This document shows positions 49,486-58,494 of a stretch of 64,000 bases of DNA, in pieces. Positions within the stretch are counted from its first letter, which is position 1. Each line of letters opens with the position of its first letter. This DNA is from Eubacterium sp. CAG:274 (GTDB lineage Bacteria > Bacillota > Clostridia > Lachnospirales > CAG-274): NCBI GenBank assembly GCA_000432155.1, contig FR888502.1, positions 90,824-154,823 of the forward strand, written 5' to 3'. The notes under the pieces were generated by a model that searched no databases, was not told the DNA's origin, and saw only the letters and a program-made list of their open reading frames with translations. Both the position numbers and the translations under genes were made by a program.

Positions 49486-50215
49486 ATCCTCGCATATCTT
49501 CCGGTAAATCAGCTACAATAATGCTTCTGACCTTTTCAGGAAGTTCTGCAATTTCTTCTTTTGTCAAATTATCTGTATATATTGGTTCATGAATAACAAG
49601 GTTAATTTCAGCAGGTTTAATTTTGTTTTTATTTCCCTCCATTACCTTATAAGTACCGTCAATAGTAACTGGCACAATAGGGGCTTTTGACTTTGTTGCA
49701 AGTTTAAAACTACCGGCTTTAAATTCGCCTACAGGAGCACCTTTACTTCTTGTACCTTCTGGGAAAATTACCATATTAATACCGGCTTTAAGCTGTTTGA
49801 TACCGTCTATTATTGTTTGAGCAGACTGTTTCATATCATTTCTATCCATAAAAAGACAATGTATACATCTCATCCATCTTGAAAAGAAAGGAATATGGTC
49901 AAGCTCTACTTTTGCTACAAAACCGTGCTGAACAGGAAGTTCAGCCAAAAGCAAGAGAATATCAAAATTACTCTGATGATTACTCATAAAGAGTATACCA
50001 TTTTGGTCAGGAATGTTTTCAAGACCTTTAATATTTATTGTAGAACCAGAGTCTGCAACTCTCTCTTTTGCCCATTCCTTAACATATTTTGTAGAAAATA
50101 GGTCGCCTTCTGTTCTATTATCTGTTAAAAGAAACTGTTCTGCCTTTTTCAAAGGTTTTCTGGAAGAAAAAAGAGATACAGCAGCTCTTGTGTACCAAAA
50201 GAGGGAACGAAACAT
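49484..50215 (-). CDS. plsC: 1-acyl-sn-glycerol-3-phosphate acyltransferase
   Basis: Membrane-associated enzyme that acylates lysophosphatidic acid to phosphatidic acid. 243 aa. The catalytic HX4D motif is in MSNHQSNFDILLLLAE and the phosphate-binding motif is FPEGTRSKGAPVGEFKAG; VPVTIDGTYKVME follows as usual. An N-terminal basic/hydrophobic segment (MFRSLFWYTRAAVSLF) probably inserts in the membrane. AGGAGGTA precedes the ATG. It is a single-gene unit. Confidence 0.93.
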   Translation of the reverse strand: MFRSLFWYTRAAVSLFSSRKPLKKAEQFLLTDNRTEGDLFSTKYVKEWAKERVADSGSTINIKGLENIPDQNGILFMSNHQSNFDILLLLAELPVQHGFVAKVELDHIPFFSRWMRCIHCLFMDRNDMKQSAQTIIDGIKQLKAGINMVIFPEGTRSKGAPVGEFKAGSFKLATKSKAPIVPVTIDGTYKVMEGNKNKIKPAEINLVIHEPIYTDNLTKEEIAELPEKVRSIIVADLPEDMRG

Positions 50216-50408
50216 AAAAAATACCTCCTAATATTTGAAAAAACACTTTTTTTAAGTCTTTATATGTGTTATATTATATATTAGAATGTTTTGATTTTCA
50301 AGAAGTTATTTGTGTGGGAGTTTAAAGGGATTTTTTTACAACACAAGTAAATTATAGTATTTGTAAATCTAGTGGAAGCTAGATAGTTTTGATTTTTAGG
50401 AGAAAATT

Positions 50409-51743
50409 ATGAACGAAAGAGAAATTGCTCTCTATATTTTAATGGACATTTTTAAAGACGGTGGCTACAACAATATAGCTTTAAGAAAAGCTCTTAATGC
50501 TCATCCGGAAATGACAAATGTACAAAAGGCTTTTGTTACAGAAATTGTAAATGGGACTTTAAGAAATTTAATTCGTATTGATTATATTATAAACCAGTTT
50601 TCTAAAACACCTGTAAAGAAAATGAAGCCTTTTATACGCACTAATATGAGAATGGGTATATATCAGCTTATTTTTATGGATAAAATTCCTCAAAGTGCTG
50701 TTTGTAATGAGGCTGTTAAATTAGCTAAAAAACATAAATTTGCATCGTTAAGTGGTTTTGTAAATGGTATATTGAGAAATGTTGCAAGAAATATTGATAA
50801 CATTTCATATCCAAATAAGGAAAAAGAACCGGTAAAATATCTTAGTGTTACTTATTCATGTCCTGAATGGATAATTGAATACTGGCTTAAATCTTATGAT
50901 TTTGAAACAGTTAATAAAATATGTATTGCCAACAATAAAGCACCGTCAATTAGTCTTTGTGTAAATACTTTAAAAAATACAAAGGAAGAACTTGCCAATA
51001 CTTTGAAAGATGAAGGTGTTGAAATTGATATGGATACACTTTTGCCAAACAGTCTTTATGTCAGAAAGACAAGTAATATTGGCGAATTGGAAAGTTATAA
51101 AAAAGGACTTTTTCACATTATGGACGAAAGTTCTATGCTTGCTACAAGGATATTAAATCCTGATGAAAATTCTATAGTTATTGATGTTTGTTCTGCTCCA
51201 GGTGGAAAAACTTTTGCAACTGCTGAAATTATGAAAAATACTGGCAAGGTTATATCAAGAGATATTTATGAGCACAAAGCGGAGCTTATAAAAGAGGGTG
51301 CTGACAGATTAGGACTTACTAATGTAGAAGTTCAGGTAAGAGATGCCTCAGAGGATAAGGAAGATATAGAGTCAGATTTTGTTCTCGTTGATGCACCTTG
51401 TTCAGGACTTGGTCTTGTAAGAAAAAAGCCTGATATTAAAAACAATAAAACTATGGCTGATGTAGAAGAACTTGCTTCTTTACAGAGAAAAATATTAGCT
51501 GTAGCATCAAAGAAAGTAAAAAAAGACGGTATTTTGGTTTATTCAACTTGTACAGTTTCAGAAAAGGAAAATATTGAAAATGTGCGTTGGTTTGTGGATA
51601 ACTTTGATTTTGAACCTGTGGATTTTTCAGAGCTTTTACCGGAAAAAGTTAAATATGAAACAGCGAAAAAAGGTTATATAGAAATTTTGCCTAGTGATTA
51701 TGGCACAGATGGTTTCTTTATTTCAAAATTTAGGAGAAAATAA
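50409..51743 (+). CDS. rsmB: 16S rRNA (cytosine(967)-C(5))-methyltransferase
   Basis: 444 aa. The N-terminal NusB-like RNA-binding domain (EIALYILMDIFKDGGYNNIA, RTNMRMGIYQLIFMDKIPQS) is fused to a SAM methyltransferase domain with DVCSAPGGKTFATAEIM, VDAPCSGLGLVRKKPDI and the catalytic Cys in VYSTCTVSEKENIENV. The C-terminal TDGFFISKFRRK is typical. TTTTTAGGAG precedes the ATG. First gene of the rsmB-rlmN-stp-prkC operon, one base before rlmN. Confidence 0.95.
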   Translation: MNEREIALYILMDIFKDGGYNNIALRKALNAHPEMTNVQKAFVTEIVNGTLRNLIRIDYIINQFSKTPVKKMKPFIRTNMRMGIYQLIFMDKIPQSAVCNEAVKLAKKHKFASLSGFVNGILRNVARNIDNISYPNKEKEPVKYLSVTYSCPEWIIEYWLKSYDFETVNKICIANNKAPSISLCVNTLKNTKEELANTLKDEGVEIDMDTLLPNSLYVRKTSNIGELESYKKGLFHIMDESSMLATRILNPDENSIVIDVCSAPGGKTFATAEIMKNTGKVISRDIYEHKAELIKEGADRLGLTNVEVQVRDASEDKEDIESDFVLVDAPCSGLGLVRKKPDIKNNKTMADVEELASLQRKILAVASKKVKKDGILVYSTCTVSEKENIENVRWFVDNFDFEPVDFSELLPEKVKYETAKKGYIEILPSDYGTDGFFISKFRRK

Positions 51744-51744
51744 A

Positions 51745-52785
51745 ATGGATAAGAAAGATTTAAGGTCATTGACTTTAGAACAATTACAAATTGAATTAGA
51801 GAATATGGGCGAAAAGTCTTTTAGAGCAAAACAGATTTTTAGCTGGCTACATTCAAGACAGGTAAGGGATATAGACAGTATGACAAATATTTCAAAAGCC
51901 CTTAGAGAGAAATTAAAAGAAAATTTTGAGCTTAGGAATATTGAAATAGTTGAAAAACTTGTTGCCCACGAAGACAATACAGTAAAATATCTTTTTGATG
52001 TAGGAAATTCTATGGTTATAGAGTCTGTATTGATGAGATATTCCTATGGTAATGCTGTATGTATTTCAACTCAGGTAGGTTGTAGAATGGGTTGTACTTT
52101 TTGTGCCTCTACTGTAGACGGGTTGGAAAGAAATCTCTTAGCTGGGGAAATGGCGGAGCAGATTTACGAGATACAGAGGGACACAGGAGAAAGAGTTTCA
52201 AATGTTGTATTAATGGGTAGTGGCGAACCTCTTGATAATTTTGATAATGTAATGGATTTTCTTGCAATTATAAATGACAAAAATGGTGCAGAATTAAGCC
52301 ACAGACATATTACAGTATCAACTTGTGGACTTGTTGATAAGATTTATGATTTAGCTGAAAAGCATTTGCAAATTACATTAGCTATTTCACTTCACGCACC
52401 TAATGATGAAATAAGGCAGAGAACAATGCCTGTTGCCAGAAGTTATTCTATTGATAAGGTTATAAAGGCGGCTAAGGATTACGCTAACAAGACTAAAAGG
52501 CGTGTTACTTTTGAATATGCCCTTATAAATGGTGTAAATGATTCTACAGATAATGCAGCAGAGCTTGCAAGCAGATTAAAGGGTATAATGTGTCATGTAA
52601 ATCTTATACCAGTAAATGATGTAAAAGAAAACGATTATTTAAGAAGTTCTGAAAAAACTATTAAAGAGTTTGCTGAAGTGTTGCAAAGTGGTGGAATTGA
52701 AACTACAATAAGGCGTAAACTGGGTAGTAGTATAAATGCCGCTTGTGGGCAGTTGAGAAAAAGATACAAAAACAAAGAGGTGTAG
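51745..52785 (+). CDS. rlmN: Dual-specificity 23S rRNA/tRNA adenine-C2 methyltransferase
   Basis: Radical SAM enzyme methylating A2503 of 23S rRNA and A37 of some tRNAs. 346 aa from ATG 51745 (TTTAGGAG at 51728-51735). The cluster motif is in GCRMGCTFCASTVDGL; the methyl-carrying Cys is in SINAACGQLRKRY near the C-terminus; NVVLMGSGEPLDNFDNVM is also diagnostic. The C2-methylating RlmN is distinguished from Cfr by context and general sequence. Two bases separate it from stp. Confidence 0.95.
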   Translation: MDKKDLRSLTLEQLQIELENMGEKSFRAKQIFSWLHSRQVRDIDSMTNISKALREKLKENFELRNIEIVEKLVAHEDNTVKYLFDVGNSMVIESVLMRYSYGNAVCISTQVGCRMGCTFCASTVDGLERNLLAGEMAEQIYEIQRDTGERVSNVVLMGSGEPLDNFDNVMDFLAIINDKNGAELSHRHITVSTCGLVDKIYDLAEKHLQITLAISLHAPNDEIRQRTMPVARSYSIDKVIKAAKDYANKTKRRVTFEYALINGVNDSTDNAAELASRLKGIMCHVNLIPVNDVKENDYLRSSEKTIKEFAEVLQSGGIETTIRRKLGSSINAACGQLRKRYKNKEV

Positions 52786-52787
52786 TT

Positions 52788-53516
52788 ATGGTAGGCGTAG
52801 GAAAAAGCAATGTTGGTATGTTAAGACCTAGAAATGAAGATTCAATTCTGGTTTCTAATGAAGCTATAGGTGTCTTGCCAAATGTTTTTGTTGTTGCTGA
52901 CGGTATGGGAGGACATAAAGCTGGAAATGTTGCTAGTGCCTCAGCAATAGAGGGGTTTATAGAATTTGTTAAAAAGCCTGAAAATGAAAGCGAAGAAGTT
53001 CTTGATGTTATGATTAGTGCTGTAAGCTATGCCAATGGCTTGGTTCATAAATTAAGTCAAGAACATGAAGAATATTCAAATATGGGTTCTACATTTATTG
53101 CTTGCTGTATAGATAATAACTCTGCATATATTGCTCATGTAGGAGATTCTAGGTTATATCTTTATAGAGATGGCGAACTTAATCAGATTACAAATGACCA
53201 TTCATTAGTAGCTGAAATGGTAAGAGCTGGAAGAATGACAGAAGAAGAAGCTGAAACAGATTTCAGAAGAAATGTTATTACAAGAGCAGTAGGAACAGAT
53301 TGTTCTGTTAATATTGACGGTATTATTACTCCTATAAAAGAGGGCGATAGTATACTTATGTGTAGTGACGGACTTTCTAATATGGTTGCAAAAAGTGGCA
53401 TTAAGCAGATTTTAGATATGAATATTAGTGACGAAGAAAAGGTTGATGCTTTAATAGCAGAGGCTAATGATAACGGTGGAGCTGATAACATATCAGTTAT
53501 TATCATAGGTTTATAG
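52788..53516 (+). CDS. stp: PP2C-family serine/threonine phosphatase
   Basis: 242-aa metal-dependent phosphatase opposing the PrkC kinase encoded next. Metal-binding motifs: RNEDSILV, VVADGMGGHKAGNVAS, IAHVGDSRLYLYRDGE, MCSDGLSN and the terminal DNGGADNISVIII. Start ATG 52788 with AGAGGTG just upstream. Stp-PrkC pairs control cell wall synthesis, division and stationary-phase events in Firmicutes. Thirteen bases separate it from prkC. Confidence 0.95.
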   Translation: MVGVGKSNVGMLRPRNEDSILVSNEAIGVLPNVFVVADGMGGHKAGNVASASAIEGFIEFVKKPENESEEVLDVMISAVSYANGLVHKLSQEHEEYSNMGSTFIACCIDNNSAYIAHVGDSRLYLYRDGELNQITNDHSLVAEMVRAGRMTEEEAETDFRRNVITRAVGTDCSVNIDGIITPIKEGDSILMCSDGLSNMVAKSGIKQILDMNISDEEKVDALIAEANDNGGADNISVIIIGL

Positions 53517-53529
53517 GAGGTGATTTGTT

Positions 53530-55659
53530 GTGGTGCTTGAAAAGAATATGCTAATAAATAATAGATATAGAATACAAGAGCAAATTGGTGTCGGTGGTAT
53601 GGCTATAGTTTATAGAGCTATAGACGAAAAACTTGACAGAGAAGTTACCTTTAAGGTTTTAAAGGAAGATTATATAAATGATGAAGAATTTATAAAGAGA
53701 TTTAGCACAGAGGCAAGAGCAGCAGCTCGTTTATCCAACAACAATATTGTCAATGTATATGATGTAGGAAATGACGGCAACATTCACTATATTGTTATGG
53801 AATATATAGACGGTTTCACGCTGAAGGAACTTATATCTTCAAAAGCTCCTTTTACTGATGAGGAGGCTGTTGGAATTGGGCTTCAGATAGGTGCAGCTTT
53901 GGAACACGCCCATAAAAATGGCATTGTTCACAGAGATATTAAGCCTGAAAATATTCTTATTACAAAAAGTGGAAATATAGGTACAATAAAGGTTACAGAC
54001 TTTGGTATTGCAAAGGCTACAACTTCAAAGACAAGCCCTATTGATTTTATGGGTTCTGTTCACTATTTTTCTCCTGAACAGGCAAAGGGTGAAAATGTAG
54101 ATACCAGAAGTGATATTTACTCTCTTGGTATTGTGCTTTTTGAAATGGTTACCGGTCAACTTCCTTTTACAGGGGAAACAGCCGTAGCCCTTGCTATGAA
54201 ACATTTGAAAGAACCAATACCGGATATTAAGGCTATTAATCCTAATGTATCAGACAATCTTGTGTCGGTTATTAAAAAGGCTACTTGTAAAGAGCCTAAA
54301 AACAGATACCAGACTATTGCTGAACTTGTTAAGGATTTAAAATATGTTTTGGCAGAAATTCATATGTCAAAGAAGGAAAAAGAAAATGTCTATACTGATG
54401 AAACAGTTATAATGACGAAAGACGATGTGGATACAATAAGAAATAGCCAAAAACATACTGAAAATAACAATAAAAAGAATAAAAACAATAATTCTAACAA
54501 AAATAATAAGAAACAGGAACTTTCACAGGAAGATGCCGATTATAAGAAAAAGGAAAAGAAGGTTATACTTGCTGCAATTATAACAGGTATTGTACTTATC
54601 CTCGGTATCACAATGGGAAGTAGAATGATAAACAATACCCTTTATGCCGGAACTATAAAAGTACCAAACTTTGTTGGTATGACAAGTGAAAAGGCAGAGG
54701 CTTTGGCTGTTAGAAAGCACATTACTATTGAAACAAAGGAAATTTATAAGGAAAATGTTGATGAGGGTGTAGTTGCTGAGCAAAGTGTTAAAAAGGGCGA
54801 AAGAATAAAAGAAGATGAAATGGTTACACTCTATATAAGTAGTGGTAGCAATTCAGTAACTGTTCCTAACTTCCTTGGTTATATTAAATCTAAAGCAGAA
54901 GAAATTGCTGAGTCTAATGATTTAGTTCTTAATGTTGAGTATGTTACAAGTGATGAACTTGCAGGTACTGTAGTTGACCAGGATGTAAAAGAGGGCGAAA
55001 AGGTAGCACCTAAGTCAGAAATTAAAATTAAGGTCAGCAGTGGTGGCATTGATGAAGAAGTCAAAGTTCCAGATTTTTCTGGAAAAACTAAGGAAGAAGC
55101 AGAAGAACTTTTAAAGGAAATAGGTTTAACTGGTAAGTTTATTGACGGTTACAGCGATACAGTTCCAGAAGGTCAGGTTATGGACCAGGGTATTGATGCT
55201 AATTCTCTTACAACAAAGGATACTGTTCTTACACTTACTGTAAGTCAAGGTCCTAATAAGGCTGTTTCTGAAGCACAAGACGAAGTTACAACATTAACTC
55301 CTGTTATTTCACTTCCAAGTAGTGAACCAAAGGAAGAAAAGACAACTGCTCCACAGCATGGTCAGGCTGTCAGAGAAAATAATGAAACTGTTAAGCCTGT
55401 ACAAAGTTCAGCGGCAACAACAAGAAGCGTAAGTGTTTCAGTTTCTCCGGACTTTAACAATAACAGTTACAATACTGATGGTAGCGATGTTTATTCTGTA
55501 AAGGTTGTAGCAGAATCTAAAAATGGGTCTACAAGAACTATACTTAATGACAAGTATAAGGTGTCTGACTTCCCATTTAGTGTAAATGATAAAATTAATT
55601 CTGATACAACTTACAAGGTTTATTTAAATAATCAGGTTATTTCAACTGAAAATCATTAA
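53530..55659 (+). CDS. prkC: PASTA-domain serine/threonine kinase
   Basis: 709-aa membrane kinase that responds to muropeptides. The kinase domain (about residues 13-275) has IGVGGMAIVYRA, HRDIKPENILI, VTDFGIAKAT and the activation-loop end SVHYFSPEQAKG. A basic, Asn-rich juxtamembrane linker, one membrane helix (ILAAIITGIVLILGITM, about 350-370) and three extracellular PASTA repeats (VPNFVGMTSEKAEALAV, VPNFLGYIKSKAEEIAE, VPDFSGKTKEEAEELLK) follow, then a Ser/Thr-rich tail and an extra C-terminal module. The Lys of subdomain II is in EVTFKVLKED. The start is GTG 53530 with AGGAGGTG upstream. Confidence 0.95.
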   Translation: MVLEKNMLINNRYRIQEQIGVGGMAIVYRAIDEKLDREVTFKVLKEDYINDEEFIKRFSTEARAAARLSNNNIVNVYDVGNDGNIHYIVMEYIDGFTLKELISSKAPFTDEEAVGIGLQIGAALEHAHKNGIVHRDIKPENILITKSGNIGTIKVTDFGIAKATTSKTSPIDFMGSVHYFSPEQAKGENVDTRSDIYSLGIVLFEMVTGQLPFTGETAVALAMKHLKEPIPDIKAINPNVSDNLVSVIKKATCKEPKNRYQTIAELVKDLKYVLAEIHMSKKEKENVYTDETVIMTKDDVDTIRNSQKHTENNNKKNKNNNSNKNNKKQELSQEDADYKKKEKKVILAAIITGIVLILGITMGSRMINNTLYAGTIKVPNFVGMTSEKAEALAVRKHITIETKEIYKENVDEGVVAEQSVKKGERIKEDEMVTLYISSGSNSVTVPNFLGYIKSKAEEIAESNDLVLNVEYVTSDELAGTVVDQDVKEGEKVAPKSEIKIKVSSGGIDEEVKVPDFSGKTKEEAEELLKEIGLTGKFIDGYSDTVPEGQVMDQGIDANSLTTKDTVLTLTVSQGPNKAVSEAQDEVTTLTPVISLPSSEPKEEKTTAPQHGQAVRENNETVKPVQSSAATTRSVSVSVSPDFNNNSYNTDGSDVYSVKVVAESKNGSTRTILNDKYKVSDFPFSVNDKINSDTTYKVYLNNQVISTENH

Positions 55660-55662
55660 TTT

Positions 55663-55701
55663 AAAAAAGAGATGCTGTAATTTAACGGCATCTCTTTTGT
55701 T
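55663..55701 (+). terminator. Terminator after prkC
   Basis: AAAAGAGATGC pairs with GCATCTCTTTT, followed by GTTGT. It separates prkC from rsgA. Confidence 0.8.
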
Positions 55702-55704
55702 GTC

Positions 55705-55733
55705 TTTACACTTGCTTTTATTTGTGATAAAAT
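55705..55733 (+). promoter_or_regulatory. Promoter of rsgA-rpe-thiN
   Basis: TTTACA (55705-55710), 17-base spacer, TAAAAT (55728-55733). It follows directly on the prkC terminator. Confidence 0.55.
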
Positions 55734-55766
55734 TAAAGTTAAAAGTCGTTTAAAATAGAGGTATAT

Positions 55767-56636
55767 ATGAATATAGGTAGAATAATAAAAGGCGTTGGCG
55801 GAAATTATTATGTTAGTGCAAAAGGAAAAATTTATAAATGTAGTGCAAGAGGTAAATTCAGAAAGGCAAAAATAACTCCTACAGTAGGAGATTATGTTCA
55901 GTTTACTATTCTTGATGAAAATGAGTGTGATGGTGCTTTAGACACTATAGAAAAGAGAAAAAATATTCTTCTTAGACCTAGAGTGGCAAATATAGATTGT
56001 GCTATTATTACATTCGCAGCAACTTCTCCAGATATTAACAGGGATTTATTAGACAGATTTCTTATTCTTGCAGAAACTCAAAATATACCAAAGGTAATCA
56101 TATGTATAAACAAAAGTGATTTGGTTTCACAGGAAGAAAAAGATGCTTTTGCAAATATTTATGAGCCTTATTACAAAGTTGTATTTACTTCTGCTGAAGA
56201 AAATATTGGTATAGACCAGTTGAAAGAAGAAATACATGGTTGTGAATCCGTTTTCGCAGGTCCTTCTGGTGTAGGTAAGTCTAGTCTTATAAATAGGTTG
56301 ATACCAGAAAGTAACAGACAGACAGGAGAAATAAGCCGTAAAATTGAAAGAGGAAAGCACACTACAAGACAGGTAGAACTTTTGAGAGCTGATGAGGAAA
56401 CATATATTGTGGACTCTCCAGGGTTTACTTCTCTTAGTTTGGACTTTCTTCAGTCAGAAGAATTGGAAAATTATTTTAGAGAATTTAAACCGTACCTAAA
56501 TAAATGCCGTTTTAACGATTGTAGACATTTACAAGAGCCTGATTGTGCCGTAAAGGAACAAGTAGGCAAAGATATAAACAAAGAACGATATGACAGCTTT
56601 GTGTCATTATACGAAGAACTTAAACAAAGGAGATAA
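55767..56636 (+). CDS. rsgA: Ribosome small subunit-dependent GTPase A
   Basis: 289-aa assembly factor that checks the 30S decoding centre. N-terminal OB fold (GGNYYVSAKGKIYKCSARGK), then a circularly permuted GTPase in which G4 (ICINKSDLV) precedes G1 (FAGPSGVGKSSLINRL) and G3 (VDSPGFTSL), and a C-terminal zinc site (CRFNDCRHLQEPDC). Starts at ATG 55767 behind ATAGAGG. Followed at six bases by rpe, as in many Firmicutes. Confidence 0.96.
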   Translation: MNIGRIIKGVGGNYYVSAKGKIYKCSARGKFRKAKITPTVGDYVQFTILDENECDGALDTIEKRKNILLRPRVANIDCAIITFAATSPDINRDLLDRFLILAETQNIPKVIICINKSDLVSQEEKDAFANIYEPYYKVVFTSAEENIGIDQLKEEIHGCESVFAGPSGVGKSSLINRLIPESNRQTGEISRKIERGKHTTRQVELLRADEETYIVDSPGFTSLSLDFLQSEELENYFREFKPYLNKCRFNDCRHLQEPDCAVKEQVGKDINKERYDSFVSLYEELKQRR

Positions 56637-56642
56637 TAAAAA

Positions 56643-57308
56643 ATGAATAAACTTTCACCATCTTTACTTTCAGCAGATTTTACACACCTTGCAGAGGCTG
56701 TAGAAGTTATGGAAAAAAACAATGTACCTTATTTACATGTTGATGTTATGGACGGTGTGTTCGTACCTAATATTTCAATAGGTGTACCAGTTGTAAAGAG
56801 TCTTAGAAAAATAACTGATTTAGTTCTTGATGTACACCTTATGATTATTGACCCAGAAAGATATATTGAAGCTTTTGCAAATGCTGGTGCTGATATTATC
56901 AACATTCACTACGAGGCTTGTCGCAAGTGTAAGGATACACTTATTAAAATCAGACAGCTTGGAAAATCTCCAGCTATTACTATTAAGCCTAAAACTGATT
57001 GGAAAGAAATTATTGACTTACTTCCATATGTAGATATGGTTTTAGTAATGAGTGTTGAACCAGGTTTTGGTGGTCAGAAATTTATTGAAAGCACCCTTGA
57101 AAATGTAAAGGGTTTAGCTGATTACAAAAAAGAACACAATATGAATTTTGATATTGAAATTGACGGTGGCGTTAATGCTGACAATCTTCATAGACCACTT
57201 GAGGCTGGTGCAAATATTATTGTTGCTGGTTCTGCTATTTATGGCAAAGAAGATATTCCTAGTGAAATTAAGAAATTTAAGGAAATTATGGATAGATACG
57301 AGGATTGA
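56643..57308 (+). CDS. rpe: Ribulose-phosphate 3-epimerase
   Basis: Interconverts ribulose 5-phosphate and xylulose 5-phosphate in the pentose phosphate pathway. 221-aa TIM barrel. Metal and catalytic segments: PSLLSADFTHLAEAVE, LHVDVMDGVFVPNIS, DVHLMIIDPERYIEAF, MSVEPGFGGQKFIEST and EIDGGVNADNLHRPLEAGA. AAAGGAG is seven bases before the ATG. Confidence 0.96.
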   Translation: MNKLSPSLLSADFTHLAEAVEVMEKNNVPYLHVDVMDGVFVPNISIGVPVVKSLRKITDLVLDVHLMIIDPERYIEAFANAGADIINIHYEACRKCKDTLIKIRQLGKSPAITIKPKTDWKEIIDLLPYVDMVLVMSVEPGFGGQKFIESTLENVKGLADYKKEHNMNFDIEIDGGVNADNLHRPLEAGANIIVAGSAIYGKEDIPSEIKKFKEIMDRYED

Positions 57309-57313
57309 TATTT

Positions 57314-57946
57314 ATGAAATATGTTCTTGTTGGAAGTGGACAATTTTCAGAAAAAAGTAAATTTAAGGAATATGCAAAGGACTGCAAATTAATTGCCTGT
57401 GACGGTGGTATTGACCATTGTAGAAAAGATAATATTGTACCAGATATTATGGTTGGAGATTTTGATTCTGCTACTAATGAAAATTATATGTATTTTAAAA
57501 ATATGGGAGTTGAAGAAATAAAGTTTCCAACTCACAAAGATATGACCGATATGGAAATAGGTATGGATTTGGCTTTAAAATACGGTGCTGATGAAATATA
57601 TATTTTTGGTGGCATAGGCAGTCGACTTGACCATTCAATGGGAAATGTGCATTTGATGTGCAAATCTTTAGAAAAAGGTGTGAAAACTTTTTTAATAAAT
57701 GAGGATAACACCGTAACTCTTGTGGATAAGTCTATTGAGATTAACACCCATAGGGGACAAACAGTATCTTTAATACCTTTAACTACAACTGCAGAGGGTG
57801 TAACTACTGTAAATTTGGAATATGCCCTTAATGACGCTACTATGACAATAGGTTCAACATTGGGTATAAGTAATGTAGCAACAGAAGATAATATTTCAAT
57901 AAGTGTTAAAAAAGGCATTTTAATAGTTTTTTTATCACAGGATTGA
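57314..57946 (+). CDS. thiN: Thiamine pyrophosphokinase
   Basis: Transfers pyrophosphate from ATP to thiamine to make thiamine pyrophosphate. 210 aa from ATG 57314; a TTG at 57305 overlaps the rpe stop and is less likely. Motifs: LIACDGGIDHCRKDN, MVGDFDSATNE, FPTHKDMTDMEIGMDLAL and FGGIGSRLDHSMGNVHLM. The C-terminal half is the beta-sandwich thiamine-binding domain. Third gene of the rsgA-rpe-thiN group. Confidence 0.94.
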   Translation: MKYVLVGSGQFSEKSKFKEYAKDCKLIACDGGIDHCRKDNIVPDIMVGDFDSATNENYMYFKNMGVEEIKFPTHKDMTDMEIGMDLALKYGADEIYIFGGIGSRLDHSMGNVHLMCKSLEKGVKTFLINEDNTVTLVDKSIEINTHRGQTVSLIPLTTTAEGVTTVNLEYALNDATMTIGSTLGISNVATEDNISISVKKGILIVFLSQD

Positions 57947-58001
57947 TAAGTTATATCAAATAGAAGATTACATTTGCATAGAATAAAACGGGGTGTTTTA
58001 T

Positions 58002-58157
58002 ATGCGATGCAATAAATCTTTTAAAAATCAAATGTTGGCCATAGGACTTATTGCTTTTGGAGCAGGGTTGCTAATAGGAAAAATTATAAGCGGAAATATA
58101 TTTTTCTTTGCAATAATTGTCATAGCAATAGGTGCATTTATACTATGGGACAAATAA
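58002..58157 (+). CDS. Two-helix mini membrane protein
   Basis: 51 aa: MRCNKSFKNQMLAIGLIAFG, then a glycine-rich first helix running on to LLIGK, a short polar turn ISGN, a second hydrophobic helix IFFFAIIVIAIGAFIL and a WDK end. The ribosome site ACGGGGTG lies eight bases before the ATG, and a clean terminator follows the stop, which together support a real gene despite its size. It follows thiN by 55 bases and may be in the same transcript. No family recognised. Confidence 0.65.
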   Translation: MRCNKSFKNQMLAIGLIAFGAGLLIGKIISGNIFFFAIIVIAIGAFILWDK

Positions 58158-58162
58158 AAAAT

Positions 58163-58197
58163 TAAGTTCTCGGAAATAATAATCCGAGAACTTTTTA
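58163..58197 (+). terminator. Terminator after the mini membrane protein
   Basis: AAGTTCTCGGA pairs with TCCGAGAACTT around AATAATAA, followed by TTTAT. Confidence 0.88.
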
Positions 58198-58202
58198 TAT
58201 TG

Positions 58203-58228
58203 AACCGGAAAGATAAATTAGATGGCTT
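58203..58228 (+). repeat. Dispersed hairpin repeat, copy D (degenerate)
   Basis: AACCGGAAAGATAAA then TTAGATGGCTT; three changes from copy A weaken the hairpin. It again lies directly after a terminator. The sequence between this copy and the heat-shock promoter (58229-58403) is AT-rich with nothing else I can support. Confidence 0.6.
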
Positions 58229-58403
58229 ATTTAACAAGTCAAATTTAAGGTAGGTATTTGTTAGGAGGCTTTTTAAGCATAAAAAATACCAGTAAATATA
58301 AGGAGTTTTAACTGTATTAATCTATAAAAAGGAACTTTCAAAAATCAACAAGTTTTGATGAGGAATTTATATAAAAATTGTTAAAAAATATTGCTAAAAT
58401 CTA

Positions 58404-58432
58404 TTGACAATATTTAACGATTGTGGTATCTT
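58404..58432 (+). promoter_or_regulatory. Heat-shock operon promoter
   Basis: TTGACA (58404-58409), 17-base spacer, TATCTT (58427-58432). The CIRCE operator begins about 11 bases downstream of the -10 box. Confidence 0.8.
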
Positions 58433-58443
58433 ATTATCAAAGG

Positions 58444-58470
58444 TTAGCACTCACACTAATAGAGTGCTAA
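58444..58470. promoter_or_regulatory. CIRCE operator for HrcA
   Basis: TTAGCACTC (58444-58452), nine-base spacer, GAGTGCTAA (58462-58470): a perfect match to the conserved CIRCE element bound by HrcA, whose gene follows. Confidence 0.98.
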
Positions 58471-58494
58471 CAAAAAAGAAATGTGGTGAGTAAA

